NCBI GenBank assembly: GCA_021840255.1
Contig: JAKBYX010000003.1
Location: forward strand, 62,001-126,000
Origin: Nitrospirota bacterium
Lineage (GTDB): Bacteria; Nitrospirota; Thermodesulfovibrionia; Thermodesulfovibrionales; JdFR-88
Direction of reading: 5' to 3'
Length of the DNA: 64,000 nt
Under the pieces are notes generated by a model. It made no database searches. It worked only from the letters and a program-made list of their open reading frames with translations, and was not told where the DNA came from. Positions 45,033-54,017 of this stretch are shown one piece after another. Both the position numbers and the translations under genes were made by a program. Numbering within the stretch: position 1 is the first letter of the stretch; each line of letters begins with the position of its first letter.

Positions 45033-46043
45033 ATGCGCCCTGAAAGATCATTGGTCCTGTTGCTTGTCCTGGCTGGAGCCGGACAGGGGATATTCATTTT
45101 TCTTGCCGCGATGGGCGTAATCATTCCGCACCTGATGGACGGCGCCCATCCGGAGGTTATCTATTCGCTGGGCATCTCATCGCTGGCGTTCACCCTGGCC
45201 GGAATGGCCGCGAGCCTGTTTCATCTGGGCAATCCGCTTCGCGGCTGGAAGGCGGTTATCAGATGGCAAAGCTCCTGGCTTTCGCGCGAGGCCCTTTTTA
45301 TGGGACTTTTCAGCGGCTGCGCCGCACTGTATCCGTTGGTTTATTTCCTTAATGCACCCTACGGCGTAAGGGCCCTTATAGGCATCGTTGGCATCTGCGC
45401 CGCCTTTGCCCTTTACATAGCGTCGGCGATGCTTTATGCCCGGATCAGGTTTGTCCGGGAATGGTCCAATAAGCTCACAATAACGAATTTTGTCTTTTTC
45501 GGGTTCACATCCGGGGGGGCCGTTACATACGCGATACTTTGCCTGCAGGGTGTCAATTACATCCACCTGAGAGGAATAATGATCCTGCTGGCAGCGGGGT
45601 CCCTCATCTTAAAGACGCTCGCATTTGTTTTTAATAAGACCGTTTATGTTCCAACGGACATAAAAAATGCCCTTGTGATGAATGACCCCGATATCAGGCT
45701 AATGAGCACGGGTACGTCTTACGAGCACTACAACACGAAAGAGTATTCCTCCGGGCTTACAGACGCGCAGGTCCGCTCTATTCAATTAAAAAGCCTGTTT
45801 GCCGCCTTTATCATCCCGATGATATTATGGATGGCCATGCCGCTTGGGGCAGGCGCCCTGGGCAGTATGTTCGCGGTCCTGGCGGCGGTTGCAATGATAG
45901 CGGGCCTGCTGATGGAACGCCGTCTTTTTTTCATCCAGGGCAATCACCTGCAAAACCTGTATTATGCAAGATTCCGCGGCAACGACGCTCGAAACCCACT
46001 GCTCAGCAAGGCAAAAAAAGGGACCCCCGTACCCTTGAAATAA
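45033..46043 (+). CDS. NrfD/DmsC-type membrane anchor
   Basis: A 336-residue polytopic protein with about eight membrane helices. The DmsC-type start is LVLLLVLAGAGQGIFIFLA; LFHLGNPLRGWKAVIRWQSS and SWLSREALFMGLFSG are typical family segments. It exchanges electrons with (mena)quinol and anchors the ferredoxin and catalytic subunits. The ATG at 45033 follows AGGAG. Last gene of the three-gene operon. Confidence 0.9.
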   Translation: MRPERSLVLLLVLAGAGQGIFIFLAAMGVIIPHLMDGAHPEVIYSLGISSLAFTLAGMAASLFHLGNPLRGWKAVIRWQSSWLSREALFMGLFSGCAALYPLVYFLNAPYGVRALIGIVGICAAFALYIASAMLYARIRFVREWSNKLTITNFVFFGFTSGGAVTYAILCLQGVNYIHLRGIMILLAAGSLILKTLAFVFNKTVYVPTDIKNALVMNDPDIRLMSTGTSYEHYNTKEYSSGLTDAQVRSIQLKSLFAAFIIPMILWMAMPLGAGALGSMFAVLAAVAMIAGLLMERRLFFIQGNHLQNLYYARFRGNDARNPLLSKAKKGTPVPLK

Positions 46044-46504
46044 AAATAAAACAGGTCCATTGATAGCCCGGCATGAGGGTAATTCTCCGCAAGAAGAGGG
46101 AAGCGGCTTTGGATTTATCTGAATTTTGACAGATTTTCAGATCGAATATAAATTTTTAAAATCTTAACGGGAAAGTGAATTCGTCATTTTATTGACGGTG
46201 GGATGGGAAATAGTCCATTAAAATGGGTATCCTTTAAAAATATATCATAGTTTTCCGGATACTTTGATTATTTCGGAACGACCAACGTTCTTGTCAACTC
46301 AGTTGCTCACCCGCTATAAGACATAATAAAATTACTTGAAAATCAAATACTTGCCCTTCGGTCAATCCATTTGGATAAAGCTGTGTCCAGGTTGGAACAT
46401 TCCTGGTTTATTCAATAAAGTCCTGTCTGGTTAGCCGTTTGGCATAAGACTTGCTTTTTCATGTCTGGAATCGCAGGCTGTAACTAAAGGGAGAAAAACA
46501 AAAA
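46044..46504. other. gene-free stretch upstream of a diguanylate cyclase
   Basis: About 460 bp, AT-rich. I looked for a c-di-GMP riboswitch because a GGDEF gene follows, but found no conserved core. No gene is seen. Confidence 0.5.
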
Positions 46505-47557
46505 ATGATTAGGCACACAGCCGTCGATCAGGCATTAAATTCCGTAGGCAGCGATTTTCAGAATTTCAGCGCCTCTGTAAACAGAAAAAACAGTCTTCGG
46601 GGTGTCCAAAGAGGCTCGGGGCAGATCGCGGCTATCAAGAAACTAATAAAAAAACCGTATGTCCCGGCAAAAGGTAATTCAGCATTTGCCGGAGCGGTTT
46701 TTGACATGAAGATAAGATCGGTCATGGGGTTCCTTGATAAAATTCCTGAACCCGTAATAGCACTTGCCGGAGTCCTGCTGGCCCTTGCCATAGGCTGTAT
46801 GGGAAGAATAACGGGTTACGGAATTAACTTGCCTTTTTTCTATTTGCTTCCGGTTTTATTGATCTCGTGGAAATTCGCTGGCAGAACGCCGGCCGTGCTG
46901 ATGTCGTTATTCTGCGCATTCATATGGTTTTCGACCGATGTGATGGCGGGGCATGTCTATTCCCATTCCGTCCTCCCGGTCTGGAACGGCATTGCGGGGC
47001 TCGGCGCCTTGTCAACAGTGGGTTATTCTTTTTCGACCCTTAAAGGCGTGCTTCAGCGGGAGAGGGGGTTTGCCCGCATAGATTACCTGACGGAGGTCTC
47101 TAACGCCAGGGATTTTTACGAGCGGGCGGAAATTGAATTCGCCCGCGCGGCAAGATATGGCCGCTCCCTTTCGATAGCGGTTGTGGACATCGATAACTTT
47201 AAATATATCAACGACAATTTCGGCCATGCAACAGGCGACCGCCTTCTTCATACCGTTGCCAAAACAATTCAGAAAACATTAAGGAAAACGGACATTATTG
47301 CAAGGGTCGGCGGAGACGAGTTCGCTATTTTGTTGCCTGAAACAGAAAGCGGGGCGGCAAGCGTGGCGATGAATAAAGTCCAGGCCCATCTTTTGAGCGC
47401 CATGGTAAATAATGTATGGCCGGTTACCTTCAGCATGGGCATCATCACTCGGAAAACAGCGCAATGCTCATTGGATAACATGATGAAAATGGCCGACGAT
47501 CTTATGTATACAGCCAAGAAAAATGGTAAAAATATGGTCTTGGCGGAGAACTGTTAG
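46505..47557 (+). CDS. membrane diguanylate cyclase
   Basis: A 350-residue protein. A polar N-terminus (1-75) is followed by membrane helices at about 81-97, 107-123, 131-146 and 157-172, then a GGDEF domain with RVGGDEFAILLPE as the active site and DNFKYINDNFGH as the nucleotide site. It should make c-di-GMP under the control of an unknown membrane signal. The GGGAG site lies about 10 nt before the ATG. It stands alone, after the molybdoenzyme operon. Confidence 0.88.
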   Translation: MIRHTAVDQALNSVGSDFQNFSASVNRKNSLRGVQRGSGQIAAIKKLIKKPYVPAKGNSAFAGAVFDMKIRSVMGFLDKIPEPVIALAGVLLALAIGCMGRITGYGINLPFFYLLPVLLISWKFAGRTPAVLMSLFCAFIWFSTDVMAGHVYSHSVLPVWNGIAGLGALSTVGYSFSTLKGVLQRERGFARIDYLTEVSNARDFYERAEIEFARAARYGRSLSIAVVDIDNFKYINDNFGHATGDRLLHTVAKTIQKTLRKTDIIARVGGDEFAILLPETESGAASVAMNKVQAHLLSAMVNNVWPVTFSMGIITRKTAQCSLDNMMKMADDLMYTAKKNGKNMVLAENC

Positions 47558-47831
47558 CTTTAGCTTGTGCGTCTTCATTTTAAATCCGCAGCTAAACTTT
47601 TTATATTGACCGTGGTGGGCTTTTCCGGTCTGCCCACTTCTTTTTTACTTTAAACGGAGGGAGAAATATTGTATATTCCATGTGATATCGGGGACCTCAA
47701 TGGTTTTGGATGCGGATAGTGATTGTAACAGCGGGTCTTTTTGGGGGGGCTATATCAGAGGACCCCGAAGGCCGTAGACAGCGCCAGGTTCGATATTTTT
47801 TTTATTAATTCCCGATAAGGAGGCGGCCACT

Positions 47832-49382
47832 TTGCTTTCATCCATACTGCTGGCGTCGGCGCTTATGGCGGGCACACCACATGGTTTGCCAAAGCCCGAG
47901 CCTCGGACCGTAACTGCAGCTGCACAGAGCAACACGGCAGAAAAACAAAAACAAAAACAAAAAAAGCTCCAAAAGGCGGATGCTCAGACACCCGAGGCTA
48001 AGCCTGTGGTTACCCGGCACAAGATCATCGTTGGGGGAAAGGAAATAAGCTATACTGCGACGGCAGGCCTGCTTCCAATAAAAAATAAAAAGGGCGAAAC
48101 CGAGGCGCACATGTTTTTTATTGCCTATACGGTAAACGGACGGCATGCCAAACGCCCGCTCTTATTCATATTTAACGGAGGGCCTGGCGCCGCTTCAGTC
48201 TGGCTGCAAATGGGCGCTGCCGGTCCCAGGCGTGTAAAAATGCTTCCGGATGGCGAAATGCCGCCACCACCATATCACCTGGTGGACAACAGGTTCACCT
48301 GGCTCGATATGGCCGACCTTGTCTTTATCGATCCTGCCGGCACCGGCTATAGCCGGGCGATAAAGCCGGAGCTTACCAAAAAGTTCACCTCTGCGCTGGG
48401 TGATATTGAGTCCATGGGTAAGTTCATCAGGCTTTATCTGACGCGCTATGAGCGCTGGGGTTCGCCTCTGTTTCTGGTGGGGGAAAGCTATGGGACGTTC
48501 CGGGCGGCGGGCCTGTCGGACTATCTGGTTGAACACGGCATAGCGCTGAACGGTATCGTCATGCTCTCTTCCATCATGAACCTGGAGACCGTCTCATTCG
48601 ACAATGGCAATGACCTGCCTTACGCGCTGTTCCTGCCCAGTTACACCGCGACCGCCTGGTATCATAAAAAACTCGCGCCTCATACTGACCTGGAGAAAAT
48701 CCTTCAGGCCTCGCAGAAGTGGGCCTCAACCGGCTATTTAACGGCCCTCGAAAAGGGCGACAGCCTTTCTCCAGGGGAGCGCGAAGCAGTGGTGGAAAAG
48801 CTTGCCCAATTTACCGGGCTCGATAAAGGCTTCATCGAAAACCGCAACCTTCGAATAGACAGGGTCAGCTTTGCCACCGAGCTTCTCAGAAAAGAGAGGA
48901 AGCTCGTTGGTTTCCTGGACAGCCGTTTTACCGCAGCCAATCTTGAGCCGGGGTCCCCGCCTGATTTTGACCCGACTATCGCGGCGATCCGTCCGCCCTT
49001 TACTGCTACTTTCAACGATTATGTCCGGCGAGAGCTGGGGTTTAAGTGCGACCTGGAATACTACACTTTGGGTGGCGGCATCGGGCGATGGGATTGGGAT
49101 TCCAAAAACAGCTACGCGGATACCAGCGACAACCTGAGGAATACCTTTGCCAAGAACCCCTACATGAAACTGTTCGTTGCTTCCGGTTATTTCGACCTGG
49201 CCACGCCTTATTTTGCAACGGAATATACGCTTGCACATCTGGGGTTGACACCGGCTCTCCGCAGGAACATCACGATGCGCTGGTACCGGACAGGGCATAT
49301 GATGTACCTGGACCAAACAGCCATCCGCCAGTTGAAGCATGACGTGAAGGAGTTTATAGAAAGCGCCCTGCCAGGGCCTTAG
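47832..49382 (+). CDS. exported serine carboxypeptidase (S10 family)
   Basis: A 516-residue peptidase with a signal peptide (LSSILLASALMAGTPHG) and a Lys/Gln-rich linker (EKQKQKQKK) encoded by an A5C repeat. The S10 alpha/beta-hydrolase fold is clear: FNGGPGAASVWLQMGAAGP (oxyanion region), catalytic Ser in VGESYGTFR, Asp in GYFDLATPYF and His in RTGHMMY. It probably trims C-terminal residues of peptides in the periplasm. The start is TTG at 47832, 8 nt after AAGGAGG; the reading frame has no better ATG upstream. Confidence 0.9.
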   Translation: MLSSILLASALMAGTPHGLPKPEPRTVTAAAQSNTAEKQKQKQKKLQKADAQTPEAKPVVTRHKIIVGGKEISYTATAGLLPIKNKKGETEAHMFFIAYTVNGRHAKRPLLFIFNGGPGAASVWLQMGAAGPRRVKMLPDGEMPPPPYHLVDNRFTWLDMADLVFIDPAGTGYSRAIKPELTKKFTSALGDIESMGKFIRLYLTRYERWGSPLFLVGESYGTFRAAGLSDYLVEHGIALNGIVMLSSIMNLETVSFDNGNDLPYALFLPSYTATAWYHKKLAPHTDLEKILQASQKWASTGYLTALEKGDSLSPGEREAVVEKLAQFTGLDKGFIENRNLRIDRVSFATELLRKERKLVGFLDSRFTAANLEPGSPPDFDPTIAAIRPPFTATFNDYVRRELGFKCDLEYYTLGGGIGRWDWDSKNSYADTSDNLRNTFAKNPYMKLFVASGYFDLATPYFATEYTLAHLGLTPALRRNITMRWYRTGHMMYLDQTAIRQLKHDVKEFIESALPGP

Positions 49383-49424
49383 CCTTTTTTTTTGGCGGGG
49401 GTAATTTGATGGTGTGAATATGTA

Positions 49425-49583
49425 ATGTTGAAGAGGTTTGTTCTGATAATGTCCCTGTTATTGCTATCTTGCCCACGGATGCATTGGGTGCGTCCGGAAA
49501 AGGGTAAGCTGATTGCTCACGATACGATCAGAAGATTCAAGCTAAACCTGTTTGGCACCCGAAAGAAGGAATCGCATGATTAA
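49425..49583 (+). CDS. possible 52-residue lipoprotein
   Basis: A short frame starting MLKRFVLIMSLLLLSC, which resembles a lipoprotein signal and lipobox, followed by a basic stretch (RRFKLNLFGTRKKESHD). There is no good ribosome site and its end overlaps a decayed STAS-like fragment, so it may be an artefact or part of the same decay region. Confidence 0.25.
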   Translation: MLKRFVLIMSLLLLSCPRMHWVRPEKGKLIAHDTIRRFKLNLFGTRKKESHD

Positions 49584-49686
49584 GGTGTTGCCGGAAAGCA
49601 AAGGGAACATTCTTGTTCTTGGCGCGGTGGGCAAATTAACAAAAGCTGAACCAGGAGGCAAGAAAATGGCCTATAACTGGTCATAA
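49576..49686 (+). pseudogene. remnant of a SpoIIAA/STAS-like gene
   Basis: A 36-codon frame starting MIKVLPESKGNILVLGAVGK, which matches the first strand and turn of SpoIIAA-like STAS proteins (MI-x-LPES-GN-L-x6-GKLT). The rest of the about 120-residue domain is missing, and the frame ends inside the 3' end of the convergent epimerase gene. Most likely a truncated remnant left by a deletion or rearrangement. Confidence 0.45.
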
Positions 49687-50621
49687 GGCTTTTCCCTGTC
49701 CTTTCTTCTTGCGAGCTCATGGCTGTAATGGCTGCCCACGAGGGCGGCATTTTCCCTGACCCACTTGGAAAGCCTTTTGCTTCCAGCTGGCGGAGAGCCC
49801 GTGCAGAGCAGGCCGGCCATGAGCCCTTTGATCTCGTCCAGCGTTAGCGTAACGTCCCCGTGCATTTCCCCGATAAGCGAGCCCAGGATGTAGCCCGCAA
49901 GCGGAGGGATGGAGATCATGGGCCGTTGCTTTCCTATGCCAGCTCCTATGGTTTTGACCAGCTCCCGGTATGTATAGGTTTCAGGCCCGATGGCGTCGAT
50001 TACCGCGTTTCCGGTGCGGCCGCCATGTTCGACAGCCAGCCTGGCAAGATCGTCCACATATATGGGCTGCAAACAGTAATCTCCCCTGCAGAAGACGCCA
50101 AATACAGGGAACCTCCGCAAAAACCATGCGATATTATTTACAAGGATGTCCTCTTTGCCAAAAAGGACCGCGGGCCTCAATATGGCATGGCTCAGGCCGC
50201 TTTCGGCCAGAGCACGTTCCAGAAGGGCCTTTCCCCTGAAATACTCGAAAGGCGAGTCCTCTGACGGGTTGGTTATGCTGATATGGACCACCCTTTTTAT
50301 GCCTGCCTCCCTGGCCGCGTCAAAGAGTATGTTTGTATTTTTAACGGCTTCGGCGTAGGAAAAGGAAACGGCGTTATGGTAGTTGAACCGCACCCAATAA
50401 TTGTTATAGAGGACGGTTGCGCCCTTTAAGGACTCGGCTAACTTCCTTGGCTTATCGAAGTTATACGGGAAAGCGGTTATCCGGCCCCGGAAGGGATTTG
50501 CCCTGTGGGGGGAATTGGTGAGAGTGCGCACCTGATAACCCGCCTCCAGTAGACGCTGCGCAATATATTTACCGGAGAACCCGAACGCCCCGGTAACGAC
50601 GTGCAGTTCGTTTTTTCTCAA
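49671..50621 (-). CDS. NAD(P)-binding epimerase-like SDR
   Basis: A 316-residue atypical SDR with Rossmann motif VVTGAFGFSGKYIAQRLL and strand LKGATVLYNNYWV. The catalytic YxxxK region is changed (FEYFRGKALLE), as in NDUFA9-like or isoflavone reductase-like members. Substrate unknown. A TTG start at 50621 with GGGAGG 10 nt upstream is the best fit. It is a distant paralogue of the protein at 19780-20715. Confidence 0.75.
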   Translation of the reverse strand: MRKNELHVVTGAFGFSGKYIAQRLLEAGYQVRTLTNSPHRANPFRGRITAFPYNFDKPRKLAESLKGATVLYNNYWVRFNYHNAVSFSYAEAVKNTNILFDAAREAGIKRVVHISITNPSEDSPFEYFRGKALLERALAESGLSHAILRPAVLFGKEDILVNNIAWFLRRFPVFGVFCRGDYCLQPIYVDDLARLAVEHGGRTGNAVIDAIGPETYTYRELVKTIGAGIGKQRPMISIPPLAGYILGSLIGEMHGDVTLTLDEIKGLMAGLLCTGSPPAGSKRLSKWVRENAALVGSHYSHELARRKDREKPYDQL

Positions 50622-50724
50622 GGAACAAAAACCTCCCTGGATGGAGGAATATGGCCGGGGCCGGGATTTGCCTTAAAATTAACGGCGGCCCCGCTTTTGC
50701 TTTAATTATCGCCCCATGCTTTAA

Positions 50725-51093
50725 TTATAGGGAGGCCAGGATGTTTTCCAGGTTGTCAAAGTCTACGGGCTTGGTGAGGATATGAAATTGTCCGTTTAGT
50801 TCCACCTGCGCCATAAGTTCCCTGATCCTTTCCAACTCGTAGCCGCTCATGAAAACGACCGGAGTGAAAGACCGGCCTCTTATCTCCTTGGCGGCCCGGA
50901 CGCCGTCTATCTGCCCGTTCAGGTTCACATCCATTAAAATTATGTCCGGCTTTTCCCCGTCTGCCGCGGCGATGGCGTCCTCACCCGTGCTTGCGATCTC
51001 GCATACTTCATAACCCCACAGATCAAGCAGGTCGGCAAGGCTGAGGGCCCCAACGTATTCGTCTTCAACGATCAGTATCTTTTTTCTTCTCAC
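50725..51093 (-). CDS. single-domain response regulator
   Basis: A 122-residue receiver domain with the acidic pocket in VEDEY, the phospho-acceptor Asp in DIILMDVNLNG, Thr/Ser switch in VVFMSGYE, and Lys in ILTKPVDF. It has no output domain and may act through protein contacts. It is immediately downstream of a deleted histidine kinase remnant that was probably its partner; the HisKA_2 kinase at 28562 is another candidate. Confidence 0.9.
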   Translation of the reverse strand: MRRKKILIVEDEYVGALSLADLLDLWGYEVCEIASTGEDAIAAADGEKPDIILMDVNLNGQIDGVRAAKEIRGRSFTPVVFMSGYELERIRELMAQVELNGQFHILTKPVDFDNLENILASL

Positions 51094-51108
51094 AAATCCC
51101 CCTTTCCG

Positions 51109-51427
51109 TTAAGTGTGTGTTCGATCAAAGCGGATAACGATCCTGGTCCCCTGTCCCTGTATTACTTCCACCTGATACCGCTGCTCCCAGCCCCAGGCTT
51201 AAAACACCGCAACCCAGCAGCAGTATCAGTACCCGGCTGGTTGCCCTGTAATTCTTCATGGCTGTATAGGCGACGATGAAACATATCACCGCGATGAATA
51301 AAAGATTGTAGATCGTGGTCAGCCAGGGCGGGTCGTAAAACAAGGACGGTTTTACGAAAAGGTAGAGGGCCCCCGTCAGAAGCGCCAGGGAAGGCAAGGG
51401 CATAAGGCCCACGCGTCTGACATTCAT
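51109..51427 (-). pseudogene. internally deleted sensor kinase
   Basis: The first about 88 codons encode a membrane sensor with three helices (LTTIYNLLFIAVICFIVAYT, then LILLLGCGVLSLGLGAAVSG), like the N-terminus of histidine kinases found in many environmental bacteria. Just after this, the +1 frame encodes VEVIQGQGTRIVIRF and ends at 51109-51111, which looks like the last strand of a HATPase domain. The dimerisation and most of the ATPase parts are missing, so an internal deletion with frame change is inferred. It sits directly upstream of a response regulator. Confidence 0.5.
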
Positions 51428-51557
51428 ACTTTTAATTCCCTGGCGGGCATGCTTTTAATTCCCCCCGGTGGCGGCATATTGATGTTCCGGACAAGCCGGA
51501 ATGACAACGGTTAATGCAACGACAGGGTTTACAGTCCCCCTGGGGCCGGGAAATTTT

Positions 51558-51980
51558 TCAACGGACCAAGCCCCCGTTTTTTGATTTTGATATGAATTTG
51601 GCGAAACTGTTTTTTGCCAGGACCTTGCGGACCTGCTCCCTCACGTCGATCCACACGGGATGCACTATGCAGGAATCGCTCCTGGAGCAGAGCCTCTTGT
51701 CCAGTGCGCAGATATTCATTGCCACAGGCCCCTGAACGGCTTCGATCACATCGAGGAAACTTATCACGGACGGCCTCCTGGCAAGCTCAAACCCTCCGTT
51801 TGCTCCCCTGTGGGACCTGACGATGGACGCCCTGCCAAGCTTCTGAAGTATCTTTGCCATAAAATCCCTGGGGACCGCCGTCCCATTCGATATTTCTTCG
51901 ACCGGGACTATTTCTGCCGGCCTCTGGGCAAGATAGCATACGCACCGTATGGCGTAATCGGTCTCTCTTGTTATCTGCAT
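51558..51980 (-). CDS. Rrf2-family regulator with Fe-S cysteines
   Basis: A 140-residue Rrf2/IscR-type winged-helix protein: ITRETDYAIRCVCYLAQRP, PRDFMAKILQKLGRASIV, SHRGANGGFELAR (recognition wing). Three Cys follow in ICALDKRLCSRSDSC, spaced C-x6-C-x5-C, as in cluster-binding members (IscR, NsrR), so it may sense Fe-S status, NO or redox. It lies near hemerythrin and other regulators, consistent with O2 or NO response; targets unknown. Confidence 0.9.
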   Translation of the reverse strand: MQITRETDYAIRCVCYLAQRPAEIVPVEEISNGTAVPRDFMAKILQKLGRASIVRSHRGANGGFELARRPSVISFLDVIEAVQGPVAMNICALDKRLCSRSDSCIVHPVWIDVREQVRKVLAKNSFAKFISKSKNGGLVR

Positions 51981-52153
51981 AATATTCTCGCCGAGTCCCT
52001 TTTTTTATAAAAAATTAAAAATAAAGCCTTTCCACCCCCGTCAGTGGTCCGCCGCCTTCCGCTGAAACAGCATTTCATTTCATCAGCAGCAAGAGGACCA
52101 CGAACGGCGGCTTCGATCAAATTTAACCTCCTGAACCATTAAACCCGCCTTCT

Positions 52154-53158
52154 TCAAGCCGTACAGCGCAACCCAAGGGCCACGGCGGCAAGTTCGCTTC
52201 TCCGCCTTATCTCGAATTTGCCGAATATGTTGTTCAGGTGGCCTTTCACGGTTTGCTCCCTGATAGAAAGCCTTTCCGCGATCTCCCGGTTGGAATGGCC
52301 CTGGATGACGAGCACGGCGATCTCCTTTTCCCGGCGGCTCAGATTGAAGCGGTCAAGGCCAGGGTCCAGCCTGTGTGAGGGCGGATGGGGCTCAAGGAGT
52401 ATGAATTTCCCTTTTTTATTCCTGTTGCATAACGGCACGGTGCGCACTCTGAACGTACTGGAGCCGTTTTTAAAAAAGGCCGCCCCTGAACCGAGCCCTG
52501 GGTCGGGGATATGCTCCGCGGAGGTCCCTTTTATGGCCTGCCTGGCGGCATCGTTCATGAAAACAGGCAAGCCCGCCTCATCCCTCATGATGACGCCGCA
52601 AGCCTCCTTGAGGGGGTCCCGGCCGCCTATCAATTCAATATTGCGGATAGCCATTGCCACATGGGGCAGGAGGATATTTACGATCTCCTGGTCGCGGCGG
52701 CTGAAATCGCGCTCATGCTTCTGCCTGTTGGCGATAAATATCCCGACCATATCGCCCTGTGCCCGGAGCCACGCGCCAAGACCGTAAAATACGGAGGCAA
52801 CTGGGATGAGAAAATCGCGGGCGAACCCGGTCTCGCCAAGCCCGGGCACCATGTCCGTAATTCTGGCCGCCTCGTTAAAATGGTGTTTGAACCAGCCGTT
52901 TGACATGAAAGGGTCATTCATCGCGAAGTGGGCGAGATATGTGAGCATGGATTCCTCGCTGTTGTTGAATACCTCGTACCCGCTGAAATGGAATTCCCTT
53001 GTCTTGGGGTCCGAGGAGACAAAGACCGCGCTGTGGATGCCGATGAACTTCCTCAGTTCTTCGCAAACCTGCCGGATCATCGCCTTTTGATCCGGGATCG
53101 AATAGATGGCATCGATTATATCCAATGCCTTCCTGTAATCTCTGCAGGAAAGGACCAT
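52154..53158 (-). CDS. LuxR-type transcriptional regulator
   Basis: A 334-residue protein. The N-terminal about 160 residues look like a GAF sensory domain (IHSAVFVSSDPKTREFHFSG), followed by a PAS-like part, and a C-terminal LuxR helix-turn-helix (SRREKEIAVLVIQGHSNREI, then ERLSIREQTVKGHLNNIF). The ligand is unknown. The start at 53158 has no clear ribosome site, so the N-terminus may differ. Confidence 0.85.
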   Translation of the reverse strand: MVLSCRDYRKALDIIDAIYSIPDQKAMIRQVCEELRKFIGIHSAVFVSSDPKTREFHFSGYEVFNNSEESMLTYLAHFAMNDPFMSNGWFKHHFNEAARITDMVPGLGETGFARDFLIPVASVFYGLGAWLRAQGDMVGIFIANRQKHERDFSRRDQEIVNILLPHVAMAIRNIELIGGRDPLKEACGVIMRDEAGLPVFMNDAARQAIKGTSAEHIPDPGLGSGAAFFKNGSSTFRVRTVPLCNRNKKGKFILLEPHPPSHRLDPGLDRFNLSRREKEIAVLVIQGHSNREIAERLSIREQTVKGHLNNIFGKFEIRRRSELAAVALGLRCTA

Positions 53159-53514
53159 CAGACAGCCGTTTCCTCCAGCTCATCATTTGAAAAAGGCGCG
53201 GGTATTGCCGCCTCTTCCCGCGTTTTGTCTCTGCCGATAAGTTCAAGTCTGCAAAAAATCATCTTAATCCAAAAACCGGACCTTATCTATCTTGTTTAAA
53301 GCATATCCTGACATTTGTCAAGCATCCCACATATTTATTAAACCATTTCTGACGGTTAAAACAACCCAACCAAAGTAGGATTCCTTTTGCAAAAGGCTGT
53401 GCTATATTTGTCTGCAGCCTAAAAAAAAGGGGCAAGCGAGGGCCTCTTTGCTTTGTGAAAAAAAAGACAAAAGACAAAAAATAAAAAAACAAAAAAGCTT
53501 CATGGGGGAACATT
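53159..53514. other. divergent intergenic region
   Basis: About 356 bp between the LuxR-type gene (minus) and the hemerythrin gene (plus). AT-rich, with an A-rich run at 53458-53496. No gene is seen; promoters of both genes must lie here. Confidence 0.5.
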
Positions 53515-53922
53515 ATGGCGTTAATTGAATGGACAGTTGACCTGAACACCAACATCGCTTCCATAGACGAGCAGCACAAGAAGCTTATTTCCTATATCAA
53601 CGTCCTGCACGAAGCCATGAAGATGGGCAAAGGGCAGGATGTGCTTGGCAAGGTCCTGAACGAGCTGGCCGCCTATACCATAACGCACTTCTCAAATGAG
53701 GAAAGGCTTATGACAACCTGCGGGTTCCCTGGATACGCGTTCCATAAAAAAGAACATGAAGGGTTCGCTCAAAAGGTGCTAAAGCTCAATGATGACTTCA
53801 AATGCGGCAAGTATCTCATAACCGTCGAGGTCATGCAGTTCCTCAAGGACTGGCTTATTACGCACATCAGGGGCACGGACCAGAAATATGCCCCTTTCCT
53901 TCTGGGCAAGGGCGTGTCCTGA
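53515..53922 (+). CDS. bacteriohemerythrin
   Basis: A 135-residue single-domain hemerythrin. The diiron ligands are visible in IDEQHKKLI, ITHFSNEERLM, YAFHKKEHEGF and LITHIRGTDQKY (five His, one Glu, one Asp). It binds O2 reversibly and may supply oxidases, store oxygen or act as a sensor partner. GGGGGA precedes the ATG. It lies 95 bp before a GGDEF-EAL gene, so an oxygen-linked control of c-di-GMP is possible. Confidence 0.95.
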   Translation: MALIEWTVDLNTNIASIDEQHKKLISYINVLHEAMKMGKGQDVLGKVLNELAAYTITHFSNEERLMTTCGFPGYAFHKKEHEGFAQKVLKLNDDFKCGKYLITVEVMQFLKDWLITHIRGTDQKYAPFLLGKGVS

Positions 53923-54017
53923 CGCTGAGGCGGGGTTGATCTGCTAAAAATGACGGAGCATCGAATGAGCTTTCTTATTAAAAATCAGGATGAAATAAAT
54001 CCTTTTTTTTGCGGAAA

